From Inia geoffrensis (Eukaryota; Chordata; Mammalia; Artiodactyla; Iniidae): a DNA stretch of 64,000 nt. The notes under the pieces are model-generated. The model saw nothing but the letters and a program-made list of their open reading frames with translations. It was not told the origin of the DNA and searched no databases. This document shows, in pieces, positions 45,436 through 57,510 of this stretch. How positions within the stretch are numbered: position 1 is the stretch's first letter; every line of letters begins with the position of its first letter. Made by a program: the position numbers and the translations under genes. The stretch spans positions 4,082,680 through 4,146,679 of the forward strand of contig CM070913.1 in assembly GCA_036417435.1 (NCBI GenBank). The letters run 5' to 3'.

Positions 45436-48394
45436 GGAGGGGAGGAGGGAGTGGGGAGGAGAAGAAATCACTTGCCTCCCGGTGGCAGGGCTCCAGCGTG
45501 GAAGCCACTGTGTGACCCCCCCCCCACTTGCGACAACCTCAAAAGGACTGTTGATTCAAGAGCTGGGAATAAATCAAGAAACGTGTCCGTGTTTGCAGGA
45601 ACACCGAGTGTTCTGAAATGTGCTTTCCATCTACCACTTAGCATTTAGGAAGATAAACAAGGTGTGGTTTAAACAGCAGTTCCAAACTCCTGGGTATCTC
45701 ACAGAATTCTGCCAAGGACTGGGGGAGAGGCCATCGGGCAGAGACTTTTCGGTGGGGTGCGGGCGGGGTGCCTTGGTCCGGGGACCGCCGGCCAGCCTTC
45801 TGAGGTTCACCCAACACCTGCCGGAGGGCCAGGAAGGGGCCGCACCCTCCTGACCGGCCAGGGATTCACAGTTACACGTGGCCGTGCGCTGCGTTTGGAC
45901 TCGGGCTAACTCCTCGCTTCGTTTTTCAAGCCAAAGTGCACAAACACACGAAACTGATGAAGAGCCCCCGGGAACAGGTAGCCTCGCAGCTTTCAGTCAG
46001 CCTCTGACAATGGCGAGCGGCTCCTAAGCTAGAGGCAGCTGTGCCACACATTCGAACGAGGAGACGGATTTCCACCTGGAGAGTCAGCTGCGTGAATCAG
46101 CACCTCAGAGCGGTGTGGGAACTGCTAAGGGTCCTCGGCGGCAAGGCGAGCCCTCTCGGATGACGTGGCTCGAGGCGGCCAGCAGGACAACCCCCAGCAC
46201 AGGCGTGAAATCCCATCAACCTCCTCAAGCCGTTAGCTTAAGGCGGGAAGGCAGAGGCCTCCTCTCAGTGTCCGAACGTGACTGCTGGGCAGCGGTTCCT
46301 GGAGCGCCAGGCTCAGGGCTGTCTGGGCTCAGTGGGAAAGGATGCTGGGGTCAACCAGTGATGGCTTCCGTGGGCGCAGAGAACGGGCCGGGAGCACGCA
46401 CGCCGTGGAGACCCGGCTGCTCTTTGAGGTTGTCGGCCGCTGTACCGCGGCGCGGTCTGAGGGGATTCAGAGGCGGAGCGGGGACATTGCGTGGAGCCAG
46501 GCGGCACCTGAAGGGACAGGAAGGGACACGAGGTGGCTTGGGGAAGTGAGCCTGAACTCGTGTTCTTGTGCAGGGCCTAGACCTGCCACTGGGTCCAGGG
46601 TGTCGCCCTGACGGCGAAGAGTTACGGGAATGAAACTTTACTGCCAGGTAACACGGAAAGCGCGGTCACGAGGGGGACTGCTGCCGGAGCGGGGCCTCCC
46701 TCCTGAGCCTCTTGTTCCCAGTTCTCCCAGCACCCAGGGCGCCTTCTCGCTCATTCCCTCGCTGCTTTATTCGTCTACGTGTTCACTCAGAGATCAGTAG
46801 CCCGGGATGGGCTGTTTACCGTGGAAGGCAGCTTCCACGAGCTGGCGTCTCCGTGGGAAGACGGGGTCAGGCCGGGTCCGCCTCGGGAGAAGCCGGCTTC
46901 CCGCACTGGGGCAGGCGTGGGGCTCAGACTCGGTGACTCAGCGGGTGGCGCCCAGTCACACGGTCACGGGGAAGCCGCCGCGCGCCGAAGGTGTCTCCCT
47001 AGGTGTGACCGCTGGAGCTGGGCCCACCGGTCGGAGGTAGATTTAGTGCTTCACTAACCTAATTTTAAAGTCACGGGAAAGAAGCCTAAAGGGCCTTTGG
47101 CAAAAGCACCCTGAATTTCCATTTCTCTTGCTTCCCCAGCTTCCCAGGGGCTGCTGTTAATCCTATAAAAGCAGCTCCTCTGCCAGCCCTGGAGAAGTAG
47201 GTCCCAGGGCCGGGCCCACGTGGGCCCCCTGAAGCCTCCCCGCCCAGAGCCGTCCGGCCTGGACTCCCACGTGTTCAGAGGCGATGCCAACTGCAGCTCC
47301 TCGGAGCAAATGCCAAGGAGTACATTCCTCCCCGGCTGAGTCACGGCCCGCTCCTAGAGCCTTCCGCTCGGTGCTGTGGGGCTCGGGGAGCTCTGGGGGT
47401 AGGACAGCCGGCCGCACAGAGGGGGTGACCGTGGAAAGCCCCGGGAAGTCCGCGCGGGGTCCTCGAGGCCTCAGCCGCGGGGCTCTGCAGGCTTCGCCTT
47501 CACAGGCTCTGTGCCCCGTCAGGGGCAGAGGGCCCCCCAGGAGACAGGTCGGGCGGGCTCCCGGTCCCCCTGGAGCTGGCACGCATCTGGACGCGGGTGG
47601 GCAGATCTGCGAGGGGCCCGGCACGGTGCGGACCGCATCTTCAGGGCGCGCGCAGCACATGAGAGGATTTAAAGCCAAAGCGACAGGACGCTGTCCAGCC
47701 CCAGGCAGTCGGGGACGGCCGGCTGCCAACCCTGGAGCCAGAGAGCAGAGCCGAGGGGCGAGAACCTCGGAGAATATCCCCGTGCCTCCGGCCCAGAGCC
47801 GGCCGGTGCGCGAGCACGGGGCGTCCGGCCCCACCGTGGCTCTGCCTGCAGTACCTCTGCTCCTGGCGTGGGCGCGGACGGGCTCAGGCCCCCAGGGTCA
47901 GGGTGCGGACCGTGCCTGAGCGGTCCACGGGGGCCAGCTTTCGTCTCTGTAGTTTTCTAGAGAAATCCTGCCCAGCTGTTCACTTTTCTTAGGTTAAATG
48001 AGGGCTTTAAAGAAAGATCACGCAGTAGAACACACTCGTGTTATCTTCTGTGTAAATTGGACTCGCTTCAGTTTGCCCTGTGGTGAATTAAGTCTTGTTA
48101 CCAAGGGAAGTGTAAATATATTTTGTCTCGGTGACCAAAAGGAGAGAAAGGAGGGACAGTCGGTAGGAGAACAGTCCTTGGGGAAGCGGGGGCCAAAGCC
48201 TGGGGAGACTGGACCAGGCCTGGGCGGAGGCGGCGGGATGGGGGGGGAGGGGGGAGGAGGAGTGGCACAGGAGGCCCCGCTGGCGACTGGACAGCGAGTA
48301 GGAGGAGGCCCGGCAGCTGACTTCAGGCCTCCACCGGGGCCCGAGTGTGTCTCCCCGGATGCACACGCCGGAGTCCGACCCCGGGGCCCCTGAA
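45436..48394. other. GC-rich sequence, no gene recognised
   Basis: The stretch 47280-47910 is GC- and CpG-rich and carries opposed frames of over 200 codons on both strands, again without domains. A TATAAAAG motif at 47164-47171 lies in a locally AT-rich patch (47040-47175) just before it, which is listed only as a curiosity. A G-run patch is at 48225-48265. Confidence 0.5.
48225..48265 (+). repeat. G-run patch, potential G-quadruplex
   Basis: Runs of G of length 3, 8 and 6 occur within about 40 bases, together with shorter GG runs (cggcgggatgggggggga then ggggggaggaggag). By general G-quadruplex rules this could fold. No nearby promoter is evident. Confidence 0.6.
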
Positions 48395-48690
48395 AGGTGC
48401 CCCTCTTTGCACGTGACTGGTTAGGATGAGCTCGGGCTGGAGCAGGGTGGCCCTCGCCCAACATGAGTGGTGTCCTTGTGAAAAGGGGACATTTGGACAC
48501 AGGCACACCTAGGGAGAGGCCACATGACCACACAGACAGAGATCGGGAACCCCAGCGATTTCAGGCGGCCACGAGAAGCAGGGGAGAGGCTGGGATGAGA
48601 TGCCCCCTCACGGCTCGGGAGGCACCAGCCTGCCCACAGCTTGGTCTTGGCGTCCAGCCCCCAGTCCCGTGAGGCGCTTAGGCCGCCAGC
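48395..48690 (+). mobile_element. MaLR/MLT1-like LTR relic
   Basis: The phrases caacatgagtggtgtccttg, tgaaaaggggacatttggac, gggagaggccacatgaccac and agagatcgggaacccc follow the middle of an MLT1-class LTR as I recall it. The ends are worn, so the boundaries are approximate. Confidence 0.6.
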
Positions 48691-51600
48691 TGTGGGACTT
48701 GGTGCAGGCAGCCCAGGGAAGTGACAGCCTCCAGTGACTCCCGCCTTGCTTTCCTGCTTTTTCTCCCCCCCCCAACCAGGCACCTGGGTGTGAGGCCCTG
48801 TGTGCCCACCGGGTTTGCAGTCATGCTAATTGGAACCAATTTGCCAGACTCACTGGGCAGGTCCCAACAGGAGGTGCTGAAAGGATTGGCAGGAAATTCA
48901 GGTGACAAGGAACAGGCAAGGCAGGACTAGAAGCCAATAAAATCAACAATGCCTTCCTGAAAAAACAAACCCAGGTGGGTGGGTGGCTGGCACCGGGGGG
49001 CCCCCGTCAGAAGGCAGGGAGGGCCGGCCGGGCCCAGGTGGAGGGAGGACCCAGTCGGAGACAGGCGTCTGACCAGGGCATCTGGGCAAGGGGACCGGGT
49101 GTGTCCCCCATGCGGGGCCCATGGGTGGTTTCGAGGCTGAGGGTGGAGTGACGGGAGGCTCGAGCTGCGGCGTTAGGATCTGAGGGGCCCTGGAGGCAGC
49201 CCCGGTCGGATGTGGCCACAGTCGCAGCTCCTGTCCTGGGTCTGAGCTGGGCCACGTGCTGTGAGGACCCCCGACCTCTTCTTCCTTTGTTCCCCACCGG
49301 CCCTGGGCGCCTGTGACCCCGCCCCCGCCCCTCAGCCTCTAAACCAATCTCTGCGGGTGGCTTCCGTGCTGTCACCCGCGCCCCCCCCTCCCCCTCAGGG
49401 CCTGAGCTTCCCTTTCGCGGGGTTGTCAGGAAAATCCCTGCCTCACACTCGGGGCCCTGCAGGCCTCAGCCGGCTGTGGAGTTCCTGCTACGGCTGCTCC
49501 AGAGTCCCATGGGGGGTCCTGCTGACGGAGGACAGGCCACCGACTGCCCAGGGGGAGGGCATGACGGTGTGCAGCAGCCCCAGAGCTTTGGCTTTTTCTC
49601 TCAAAGAGGAAGACAGGACACGGTGGCCTCGGGCACTTCCTGTCACAGGGTCACCTGCCCGCTGGCCTTTCCGTCCACGGGGCACAAACCACAGCACAGA
49701 GCCCAGAAGATGTGGTGTCAGCTCCACTGTCAGCCACACGAGAGGGGGCCCTGAGACTGTCACTCCCCAGGCCACTGTAAGCTTTGCTTCATGGTGACAG
49801 AACATGGTCTGAGCGGCCCTTGAGTCCAGCACCTGTTTTCTCAGATGCAGAGAAGGAGATGTAGACGTCTAACTGAGTCAGCACGGATCTGCGTTTTATC
49901 AAATTCAAGGGCAGGTGCTAAGCTGCCCCCTCTTGGACAGCAGGCACTGTCTGTCCCATCTCCTCTCCTGTCAGCTGGCCTCGGCTGACGGTGTGCTGAA
50001 CGCAAGGCTCCCGGCGCCTCGCTCCCGGGCAGCGGACTCCGCGGACGCCACGTGCCCCGGGCTTCATGCCGCAGTCGCCCATGACCGAGGACAGGGCCTC
50101 GTCACGGGAGCCTCCGGAACAGAGCAGGGGCCCCACCACGGAGACACCCACGCCACCCAGCGCAGCCCTTCCCCTCCAGGCAGCTCTGCCAGTCGCTGGC
50201 TCTGTGCGGCCGAGTGCCCTCCACTGTAAAGAGGGTGGACAGGTCCCTTCGCGTCTGTGAGGATGGAGTGTCACCTCCCGCCTCGGCTGCGCACCCTTGC
50301 CGGCAAGGGGACGAGCCACACGCGTGGCCGTCGTGTGCATCTCGCGAGGAGGGGCTGCGTTCGGGGGTTGGGGGGACGACAGCCAAACAGGGCATCGGGG
50401 GGCGGGCGTCTTCTTCGTCCAACTCTTTCTGTCCTGTCGCCACGTCCAGGCTCACGGGCCTCCTGGAGGCTTGTGTAGAGCTTACAGTTTAAACAGGGCC
50501 TCAAAGGACCTCGATGTCCTAAACCCAAATTTGAAGCAAAGCTGAGATTTGGGCTCAGAAGGTGGTGACACAGAACACCCCTCAGCTGAAGCCCTCCTAC
50601 AAGCGATGGCAAATTTGCTTTGCAAACCACTTTAGTACCAAAAGTAAGGCACCCACCAAGACCAAAGACGGGGGACAACGCACCCAGATTTCGGGAGCAA
50701 AGGCACTGACGGGTCTGGCCCAGGAGCAGCCGTCACTGTCTGGTCAACAGCGGGCCGTCAGCAGTGAGCCGGCACGCACTGTTGACGCGTTACCCCGGAG
50801 CCCCCGGCCCCCAGGAATTGGCACGGCGGGGTCCTCCCACACTCGTCTCCCACAGTTCGGCCCAAAGCACCCTAAGCCCAGGTCCCCCCTTTCTCCCCAC
50901 GGCTTCTGGTACGTCTGGGTCCCACCTGCCCGGCCGGGCTCGCCACCCGCACGGGTCCAGGGGCGTCCCTGGCACAGGCCTCGTGCGCACGGGGAACAAG
51001 GTGGGGTCCGGCAGCCAGGAGAGTGTGATTCTGGGGCCACGGGAAGGCGTCGAGTTTGGGTGACAGGGAAACGGCACTTGGGCAAACTCGAGGCACCTGG
51101 AAGCAGCACGAGCTCAGCTTTAGGCCCCTAGTGGGGGCTGAGGCCGGCGTGGCCCCGCGGAGCGCCCGGCCGGCGAGGGAAAGGGCTACGGAGAGGGTAC
51201 GTCCTCTACGTGTGGACAGAAATAAAACCGTTAGGTCGTAGCGACCTGTGAGGACTGCAGTCCCAAATATCCGTGTTTCTTCACAGCGTCTGGAGGTGTG
51301 GCCGAGCGAGGAAGAGGGTGCGCGCACGGAGCCCCCGTCCCTCGGGCGCCGCTGGTGACCCCCGCGCGAGTGCGCAGACCCAGCTGTCGGGTTGTGGTCG
51401 CGAGCGAGGGTCCACCGTTCCCTCGGGCGCCCGGCTCTCCTCCCCTTCTCAGGGGCCCCTGGAGGCCAGGGTCTGGGTACATTCTCTTTTGTAATAACGC
51501 CTTCCCAGCCCGGCCCTCGTTGGGCACTCGGATACCCCCCCTACCCCGGGACTCAACCTGTCGAGCAGGGACGGCAGATATGATGACTCTGCCGAGCTCA

Positions 51601-53502
51601 GGCTTTGGGGTCCCTTCCAGTCCCCGCGTGCAGTGGCCAAGGGCCAGCCCCCCAGTTGTGGGTGATGACTTCTTTACTGAGAGCAGGGACGAGACGTCCC
51701 ACGGGTTGAACAAAGCCAGACTACTCTCCCAGAGCCCAGAGGGGTCCCGGCACAAACACAAATGCTTCTAATGAGGACGCGGCCTGCGAAGAAACTCCCT
51801 GTGACCCAGGAGTGTCCGAGGCCTGTGCTGACTGCTGTCCACGACCGGGGTGCCTCCTGATTTGGGATCCAGACGCCGTCTCCCATCTCGCCCCTCGGCT
51901 GAGCGGCTTCTCGCCCTCAACACGCCCGTCTCCACTCAGTCCTGGAGCCAAACGTTCTGCCCTGGGTCCCCCTAATTAGCTCCGTGCTCAAGCACCTTTC
52001 TGTATCTCCTCGCTGCCCTGGCTGGGGCCTTGGCTAACCTCCCAGCTGAGCCAGCGAGGCAGGCAGCTCCACCGTTTAGGGGGCGCGGCCCCCAACTCCT
52101 CCTCCTTAAGGAAACACTGCCTGGGATTTCATCACAAGCCCATCAAAACATAATCCAGAAAATTTTGCTTAATGGAATAATCAGGAAATAAATGATGTGG
52201 TTCATGGGCTTCCTGGTGAATGGGGGTTAAAACCTCCTTTGTCCGAGGTTTTCCTCAGATGTGTCTCTAGACCGCCACCTCCAGCGCCTGCTGCCACATG
52301 ACTCGGTCTTGAACCCTTAACTCCCATGGAACCCTAAGGATGAAGGCAGGCCTTTCACGGCTCTGCGACCAGGCGTGGCCGCTTTTGTTCCCCAGAGCAG
52401 CCTGGCGCTCCCACCTCCGTGGGCTGGAGGATGGCAGCTCAGCTCAGTCCGGGGAGAACGTTCCATGGAGGGGGCAGCTGCACCCCCGGGCACCCACACA
52501 GCCAGCGCGCGCGGGAAGCTGGGCTGCGTGGATCCCGGGCCGCAGGACAAAGCGCGGGTCCGGATCCGCTCACCTGCAGAACCCGTGTCGATACAGCAGT
52601 TGCTTACCTGCCGCCCCTTGGCTGGCCTGGCCACCCACCCCCACCCCAGCCCTGGGGACGACAGGCCTAGAGCAGAGCTGACCTGGGAGACCTCGGGCAG
52701 GGCTGGGGGCTGAGAGGGAGAAGCAACCAGCACACGGCAGAGTGGATGGCAGAGCGCTGAGTGTGTGCGGACCTGTCCTGGCCGCACATGGGTCTCTCCA
52801 GGACCAGCTCCGAACACGCCTCACCGCTGCATATCAGGTATGGGACGCCTGCAGACAGCTTCCAGGTCATTGTGAATGTCAAGTACGGCAACACAGAAAA
52901 CTTAGAAAGCTGTTAGAGCGCCACTGCTGGTAACTCAGGCTAAAAGCCCCAAAGTGCTACAAATATGGGGCTTTGAGTTACTCAGTCCCCTCAGCTTGGC
53001 AGCCGCGGCCCCAACACAGCAGCACACGGGTCCCACGGGTGCAGCTTTGATGTATACAAGTACACTCCTCCCCCGAGGCCTCTCCCCCGCAGGACCCACC
53101 TTCCCGATTTCTGGCCACAGGGAGGTTCCAGGCAGGGGCGGCTATAGGCCAGTGGGGGCCACAGGCGTTGCCTCCACCTTCCACTTGGTTCTGGCTCCAA
53201 GAATAATTAGGAAATCCCTGTGAGGGGAATACCAGCCCATCTGTCACCAACATCCAGGATGGGAGGAGATGGCCTGGCCAAGGGGGCCTGATGACAGGAG
53301 CACGGCTGATGGACACAGGGGCAGAAGGAAACCTACCTGCTGGGCCAGCTGCCCCAGCCAGGATTCATATCTGCCAGGAAACTGCAACCAACAGATGCAA
53401 AGAAACCCAAATCTTGGCACAACGGTGGGGGGGGCAGCAGGAGGGGTCCCTGACCCCCAGCAAAGGGGGGTTACCAAACATGGGGGTTGGTGGGGCACAG
53501 GG
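48691..53502. other. GC-rich sequence, no gene recognised; CpG-dense patches
   Basis: CpG density is highest around 51150-51440 (for example gggtgcgcgcacgg, gcgcgagtgcgcag), with a second CpG-rich stretch at 50250-50420. The block 52130-52215 is AT-rich and repeat-free. The numerous frames (for example 50562-51131 plus against 50872-51327 minus) oppose one another and lack domains. Confidence 0.5.
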
Positions 53503-53719
53503 GATGAATGGGTGGATGGATGGATGGATGGATGAGTGGTTGGATTGACAGGTGGATGGATGGGTGGTTGGATTGACAGGTGGATGGACGGATGGATGGA
53601 TGGAAGGATAGGTGGTTGGATTGACAGGTGGATGGATGGGTGGGTGGGTGGATGGATGGATGGATGGACGGGCAGGTGGATGGATGGCTGGATGGGTGGG
53701 TGGATGTGTGGATGGATGT
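53503..53719 (+). repeat. GGAT-type minisatellite with higher-order units
   Basis: A tetranucleotide GGAT array contains a recurrent longer unit, gtggttggattgacagg, starting at 53536, 53564 and 53612. The spacings between units are 28 and 48 bases. All minus-strand frames through it translate to His/Pro/Ile/Ser repeats, which explains the long open frame at 53244-53807. Confidence 0.95.
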
Positions 53720-53784
53720 CAGTTCTCTCTCCTCCAAGCATGAGCACAGGGAGAAAACCACAAGTTAACAGAGACAATTTCCTC

Positions 53785-53905
53785 CCCCGAGGCCTCAGTA
53801 ACGTCACCTGTCGACTGGGGGTTTGATTTGTCTCACCTCCCTCACGGGATGGCTTTGAGTATCAAATGACGTACAGCGCATTTGAAAATAACTTTGGAAA
53901 GTGTC
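53785..53905 (-). repeat. MIR SINE fragment, inverted
   Basis: The diverged phrases gaggcctcagtaacgtcacc, ctgtcgactgggggtttg and gctttgagtatcaaatgacg fit an inverted MIR core. Confidence 0.65.
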
Positions 53906-53936
53906 ACTGAATCATGTACATGAGCCATGTACCGTT

Positions 53937-54083
53937 TCTTTTTATTTAAAATTTTAAGCATTTATTTATTTAGGCTGTGCCGTGCAGCTTGTGGGATCTT
54001 AATTCCCCAACCTGGGATCGAACCCGTGCCCCCTGAAGTGGAAGCCCAGAGTCCTAACCACTGGACCGCCAGGGAATTCACCT
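53937..54083 (-). mobile_element. Older CHR/tRNA-derived SINE, inverted
   Basis: The T-rich start, tatttaggctgtgccgtgca, gtgggatcttaattcccc, gggatcgaacccgtgccccc and accactggaccgccaggga mark an older tRNA-derived SINE. Near-identical nine-base direct repeats flank it at 53928-53936 and 54084-54092 (tgtaccgtt and tgtactgtt). Confidence 0.9.
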
Positions 54084-54092
54084 TGTACTGTT

Positions 54093-55059
54093 ATTATCTA
54101 GATTAAGTGGAGTGAGTAGAAATTAGTGAGAGGCTTGGATTAGACGGTATACTTTTAAAAAATTTACTTTATTCCTTTCAAGTACATGTAGTTACAGGAA
54201 CTAATTACTAATGGTATATTTTCAAGTCAAAGTCCTGCTGGGCCTATAGTACAACGAATAGGAAAAAAAATCATTAATTAGCAGCCTTATCTGTGTGCAA
54301 ACAACGAATGTTCCCGAAGACCTTAACGCCACTTACATTCTTATTTTAAGTGATTAAATTGCTCACAAACCCCTTTCTCACTAGCAAGTCTGAAAGTGAA
54401 CTTGAACCAGCCAAATACCATTAACGTCTAATTGTTCCAAATTCCAAACTAACGTAGTCTCAGCTAATATGCCTTCCAGGCACAGTACACGAAAACACAA
54501 AAGGTAGCTGCGCCCGTGAAGTTCACAGACCCTCATTTCTGGGTGCGAAGCTAGATTCGCCAACAGCCTACTGTGTTAGCCTTGGGTCCATGTCGTCTGG
54601 GATGAGCCTGATAGCGGCTTTGACCTGGGAGAGGCCGCGGCTGTGAGCTTCCTGTCTTCCTGTCACAGGGACAGCAGGACACCAGGGCCGTGTGAGAAGG
54701 GTCTCACGCCACCTGAACACAGATACGTTGTTTTCTTCTCTGTTGCATTTTGAAAAGCCATGAAACCTCTGTCCCTTCCCCAGGATTCTTTTGTTCTTCC
54801 TCCAAGTAAAAAGCATATTTGGCAGCTAAGGCCGTTTTTCAGCCTCTGTTTGACGCTTTCCCTTCCGGTTAAAATTATATGAGGCCCCAAGGCATGTCTG
54901 GTGATCACGAGCCACTCTCTTGGCTAGACGTGTAGTTTTTATGTGAATAGCATTATTGTTATATGATATAAAACGCAGGGAAAATGGAAGATTGACTACT
55001 TCTCTGATTAAAATTTGGCCTCTACCAAAGGAGCTTTGAAAAATCAAGCGTCAGAACTG
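54093..55059. other. AT-rich sequence, no gene recognised
   Basis: This is nearly 1 kb of AT-richer, mostly repeat-free DNA. The part at 54160-54560 could contain conserved non-coding sequence. I see no exon. Confidence 0.45.
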
Positions 55060-55950
55060 CTTTCAGCCAAGATGGACCAACAGGGCCCAGATTTACCCTC
55101 CCACCAAAAAAGTGAGAAATGGAAAAAATATATGAAACATGTGTTAGACGTCAGCCATCAGGCAACAAAGAACAGTGATGCCTGGGCCGGCGACGGCCCA
55201 GCCTGCGGCCTGCAGAGGGCTTTCCAGCCCCCGGTGTGGGGAGACGGACCCCAGCACAGCCTCCCACAGTTGAGGAGACGAGAGGGCGGGGCGGGGCCAC
55301 CGAGGCTGCTCAAAGCTTAGGGGCGTTACTGCAGAGGAGCGGGTTGCCCAGAAGGGCACTTGGAGACCCGCAGAGGGCTTGTCTTCGGGCTGTGGATGAG
55401 TCCTGACCCACACAGGCATGGGAGGGGGTCCCCTCAAGTTCTAGTAAAGAGCCGTGGTCCTAAAGGATTAAAGGGAGAGATGCTCGGTCCCCACACAAGC
55501 CTGACACACGGTGGCACATACTTCACAGGGCATCGGGGAGTGTCCTCAGAAGGGTTTTGCCCTGAGAGTGGGAAAAAGTAACCTCAGCCTAAGTGTTCCC
55601 ATCAAACAAAAAGTTTAAAAGCTAAAAAGACCCAAGAGGATCAAAACTTTCCAAGTGACTTAAACTGCATCCCAGAACAAGCATTCATTAAGAACACAGA
55701 ACATATCCAGCCCTCAGTGAGGCAAAATTCACAACGTCTGACCTCTGATCACGCAAAGAGGCAGGAAAATACGATCCAAACGAGATGAAAAATCAGTCAG
55801 TGAAAATCAACTAAACATCACACCAATCACGGAGTTAGCAAACGAGGATATTAAAACAGGTATTATAATTACCTCCTCCACGTTCAAGAAATCAGAGGAA
55901 TGAGTTAACACGTTAACAAACCAAGCTTCTCGCGTCGAAGGCTGCAGTGT
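55060..55950 (+). mobile_element. Old L1 relic, 5' / pre-ORF1 region
   Basis: An L1M-like 5' pattern starts with agccaagatggaccaacagg. It continues with gaggcaggaaaatacgatcc, aaatcagtcagtgaaaatca, ggagttagcaaacgaggata and ttaaaacaggtattataatt. It is strongly diverged, with GC-rich unique-looking sequence in the middle (about 55180-55430), so it may be two fragments. Confidence 0.65.
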
Positions 55951-56984
55951 CGGGACTGAAACACTCTAGAGCCACAGGGGGCTGGATGCCGTGGAAGAGG
56001 ACGCAGCACGGGAAACTAAGGAAAGCAAAGCAGAACAAGTCTGCAGAACGGAGCAGCGGTGGCCTGTGGACCGACTTCACGCAGCCTCGTGTGTGTGATG
56101 ACAGCTGCGGAAGGAGGGGTAGAAACATTGGACGGGATCGTGGCGGCCATGTTCCACTTTTGATGAAAACCATAAAGCCACGGATCCTTGAAGCTCAACA
56201 AACCCCGAGCACAAACGACACACATGTGAGGGCAGAGGCGGCTGAGGATGGGGGCTCACACGCCCCAGCTCCCACCTCACACATGTGACTTAACATTCCC
56301 CCCCCACCCCAACAGATGCTCATTAGTGTTTTTCCTCCTCCTTTTTGGAAAAAAATGAGGAGTGGCTGCTGAGGACAAATGTGCCCTGGTAATTAAGGTC
56401 ATGACCATGAGCTGCAGCCCTGCAGCCATGCGGAGGCCACGATGCTTGAAGACCTGTGGTCACAGCCTCCAAAACACAGCAGCTGCTGGAGGATGGGAGA
56501 TTCGACGGGTATGTGTGTGTGTGTGAGGGGGGTGTCTGCAGCTCTGTTTGCAGAAGGGCCCTGTGGCAGATCCCACCGTCAGCAGGGAGGTCGTGTGAAA
56601 TGCCTGCAGCAGCTCCGTTCTTTAAGAAACAGGGTGAGGCACCGGCGGCCCCCGTGAGGCGCTTTTCTCCACTCTTGGAATTTGGATGTGTGAAGTGAAA
56701 GACACACGTGTAATCTGGGGCCTGGTTGGCACCGCCTGAACAACTTGGGCTCACAGGCAGAGGCCCCAGTTTCCTGGCAGGAACCAGGACAGCTTGATTC
56801 CACCCGTGAGGCTGTGGTGGACACGGATGAGAGCCACCCTCTGCTTGGGCACCAGCGAACACTTAGTCATCTTACAGTTAGCGTCATTTTTTTGGCACAA
56901 AGAATTATAAATACAATGTGCTTCACACACGTGATTCCAAATTAGGTTAGTGATCCAGAGTCTGTTCTAAAAATTGAACAAGGG
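55951..56984. other. No gene recognised
   Basis: This is mixed-composition sequence with a (TG)n scrap near 56513-56526. The frame at 56323-56862 minus has no domain. Confidence 0.5.
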
Positions 56985-57510
56985 AAAAGCAGTTCTTCAA
57001 GAAGTAAAACACACAATTACAACATTACCAGGAACTCCCCTCCTAGGTGTGTAGCCCGGAGAACTGGAAACAGGGGCTGGAACAAAAACTCATATATGCA
57101 TGTTCAGAGCAGTGTTACTCACAGTAGTCAAAAGGTGGAAACAGCCCAGATGTTCATCGTCTGATGATGGACACACAAAGTGTGGTCCATCCACACAGTG
57201 GATAGTATTTGGCCATAAGGAATGAAGTTGTGATAAATGCCGTGATGCGGACGAACCTTGAAATCACTCTGCCCCGCGAAAAGCGGCCATGAAGCATCCA
57301 GCACGTACAAACCCATGCACAGAATTAACGTGGTTCCCAGGGGCTGGGAGAGGCGGTGGGGAGCAACGGCTCACAGGCACAGGGTTTCCTTCTGGGGGAC
57401 ACAGGTGGTGGTCACACAACACTGTGAATGTACCAAATGCCCCGAGTTGTGCACTTTAAATCGGCTCATTTCATCTTCTGTGAATTTTACCTTAATTGAA
57501 AAAGAAACAG
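56985..57510 (+). mobile_element. Old L1 relic: ORF2 end plus 3' UTR
   Basis: The phrases caggaactcccctcctaggt, cacagtagtcaaaaggtgga, aacagcccagatgttcatcg, tggtggtcacacaacactgt and gaatgtaccaaatgcc are the end of an old L1M. It finishes with a diverged AT-rich tail near ttttaccttaattgaaaaag. All frames are broken. Confidence 0.88.

Noticed and set aside
53244..53807. 187-codon His/Pro/Ile/Ser-rich minus-strand frame
   Set aside because: It is the translation of the GGAT minisatellite, which is open in all frames because of its repeat unit.
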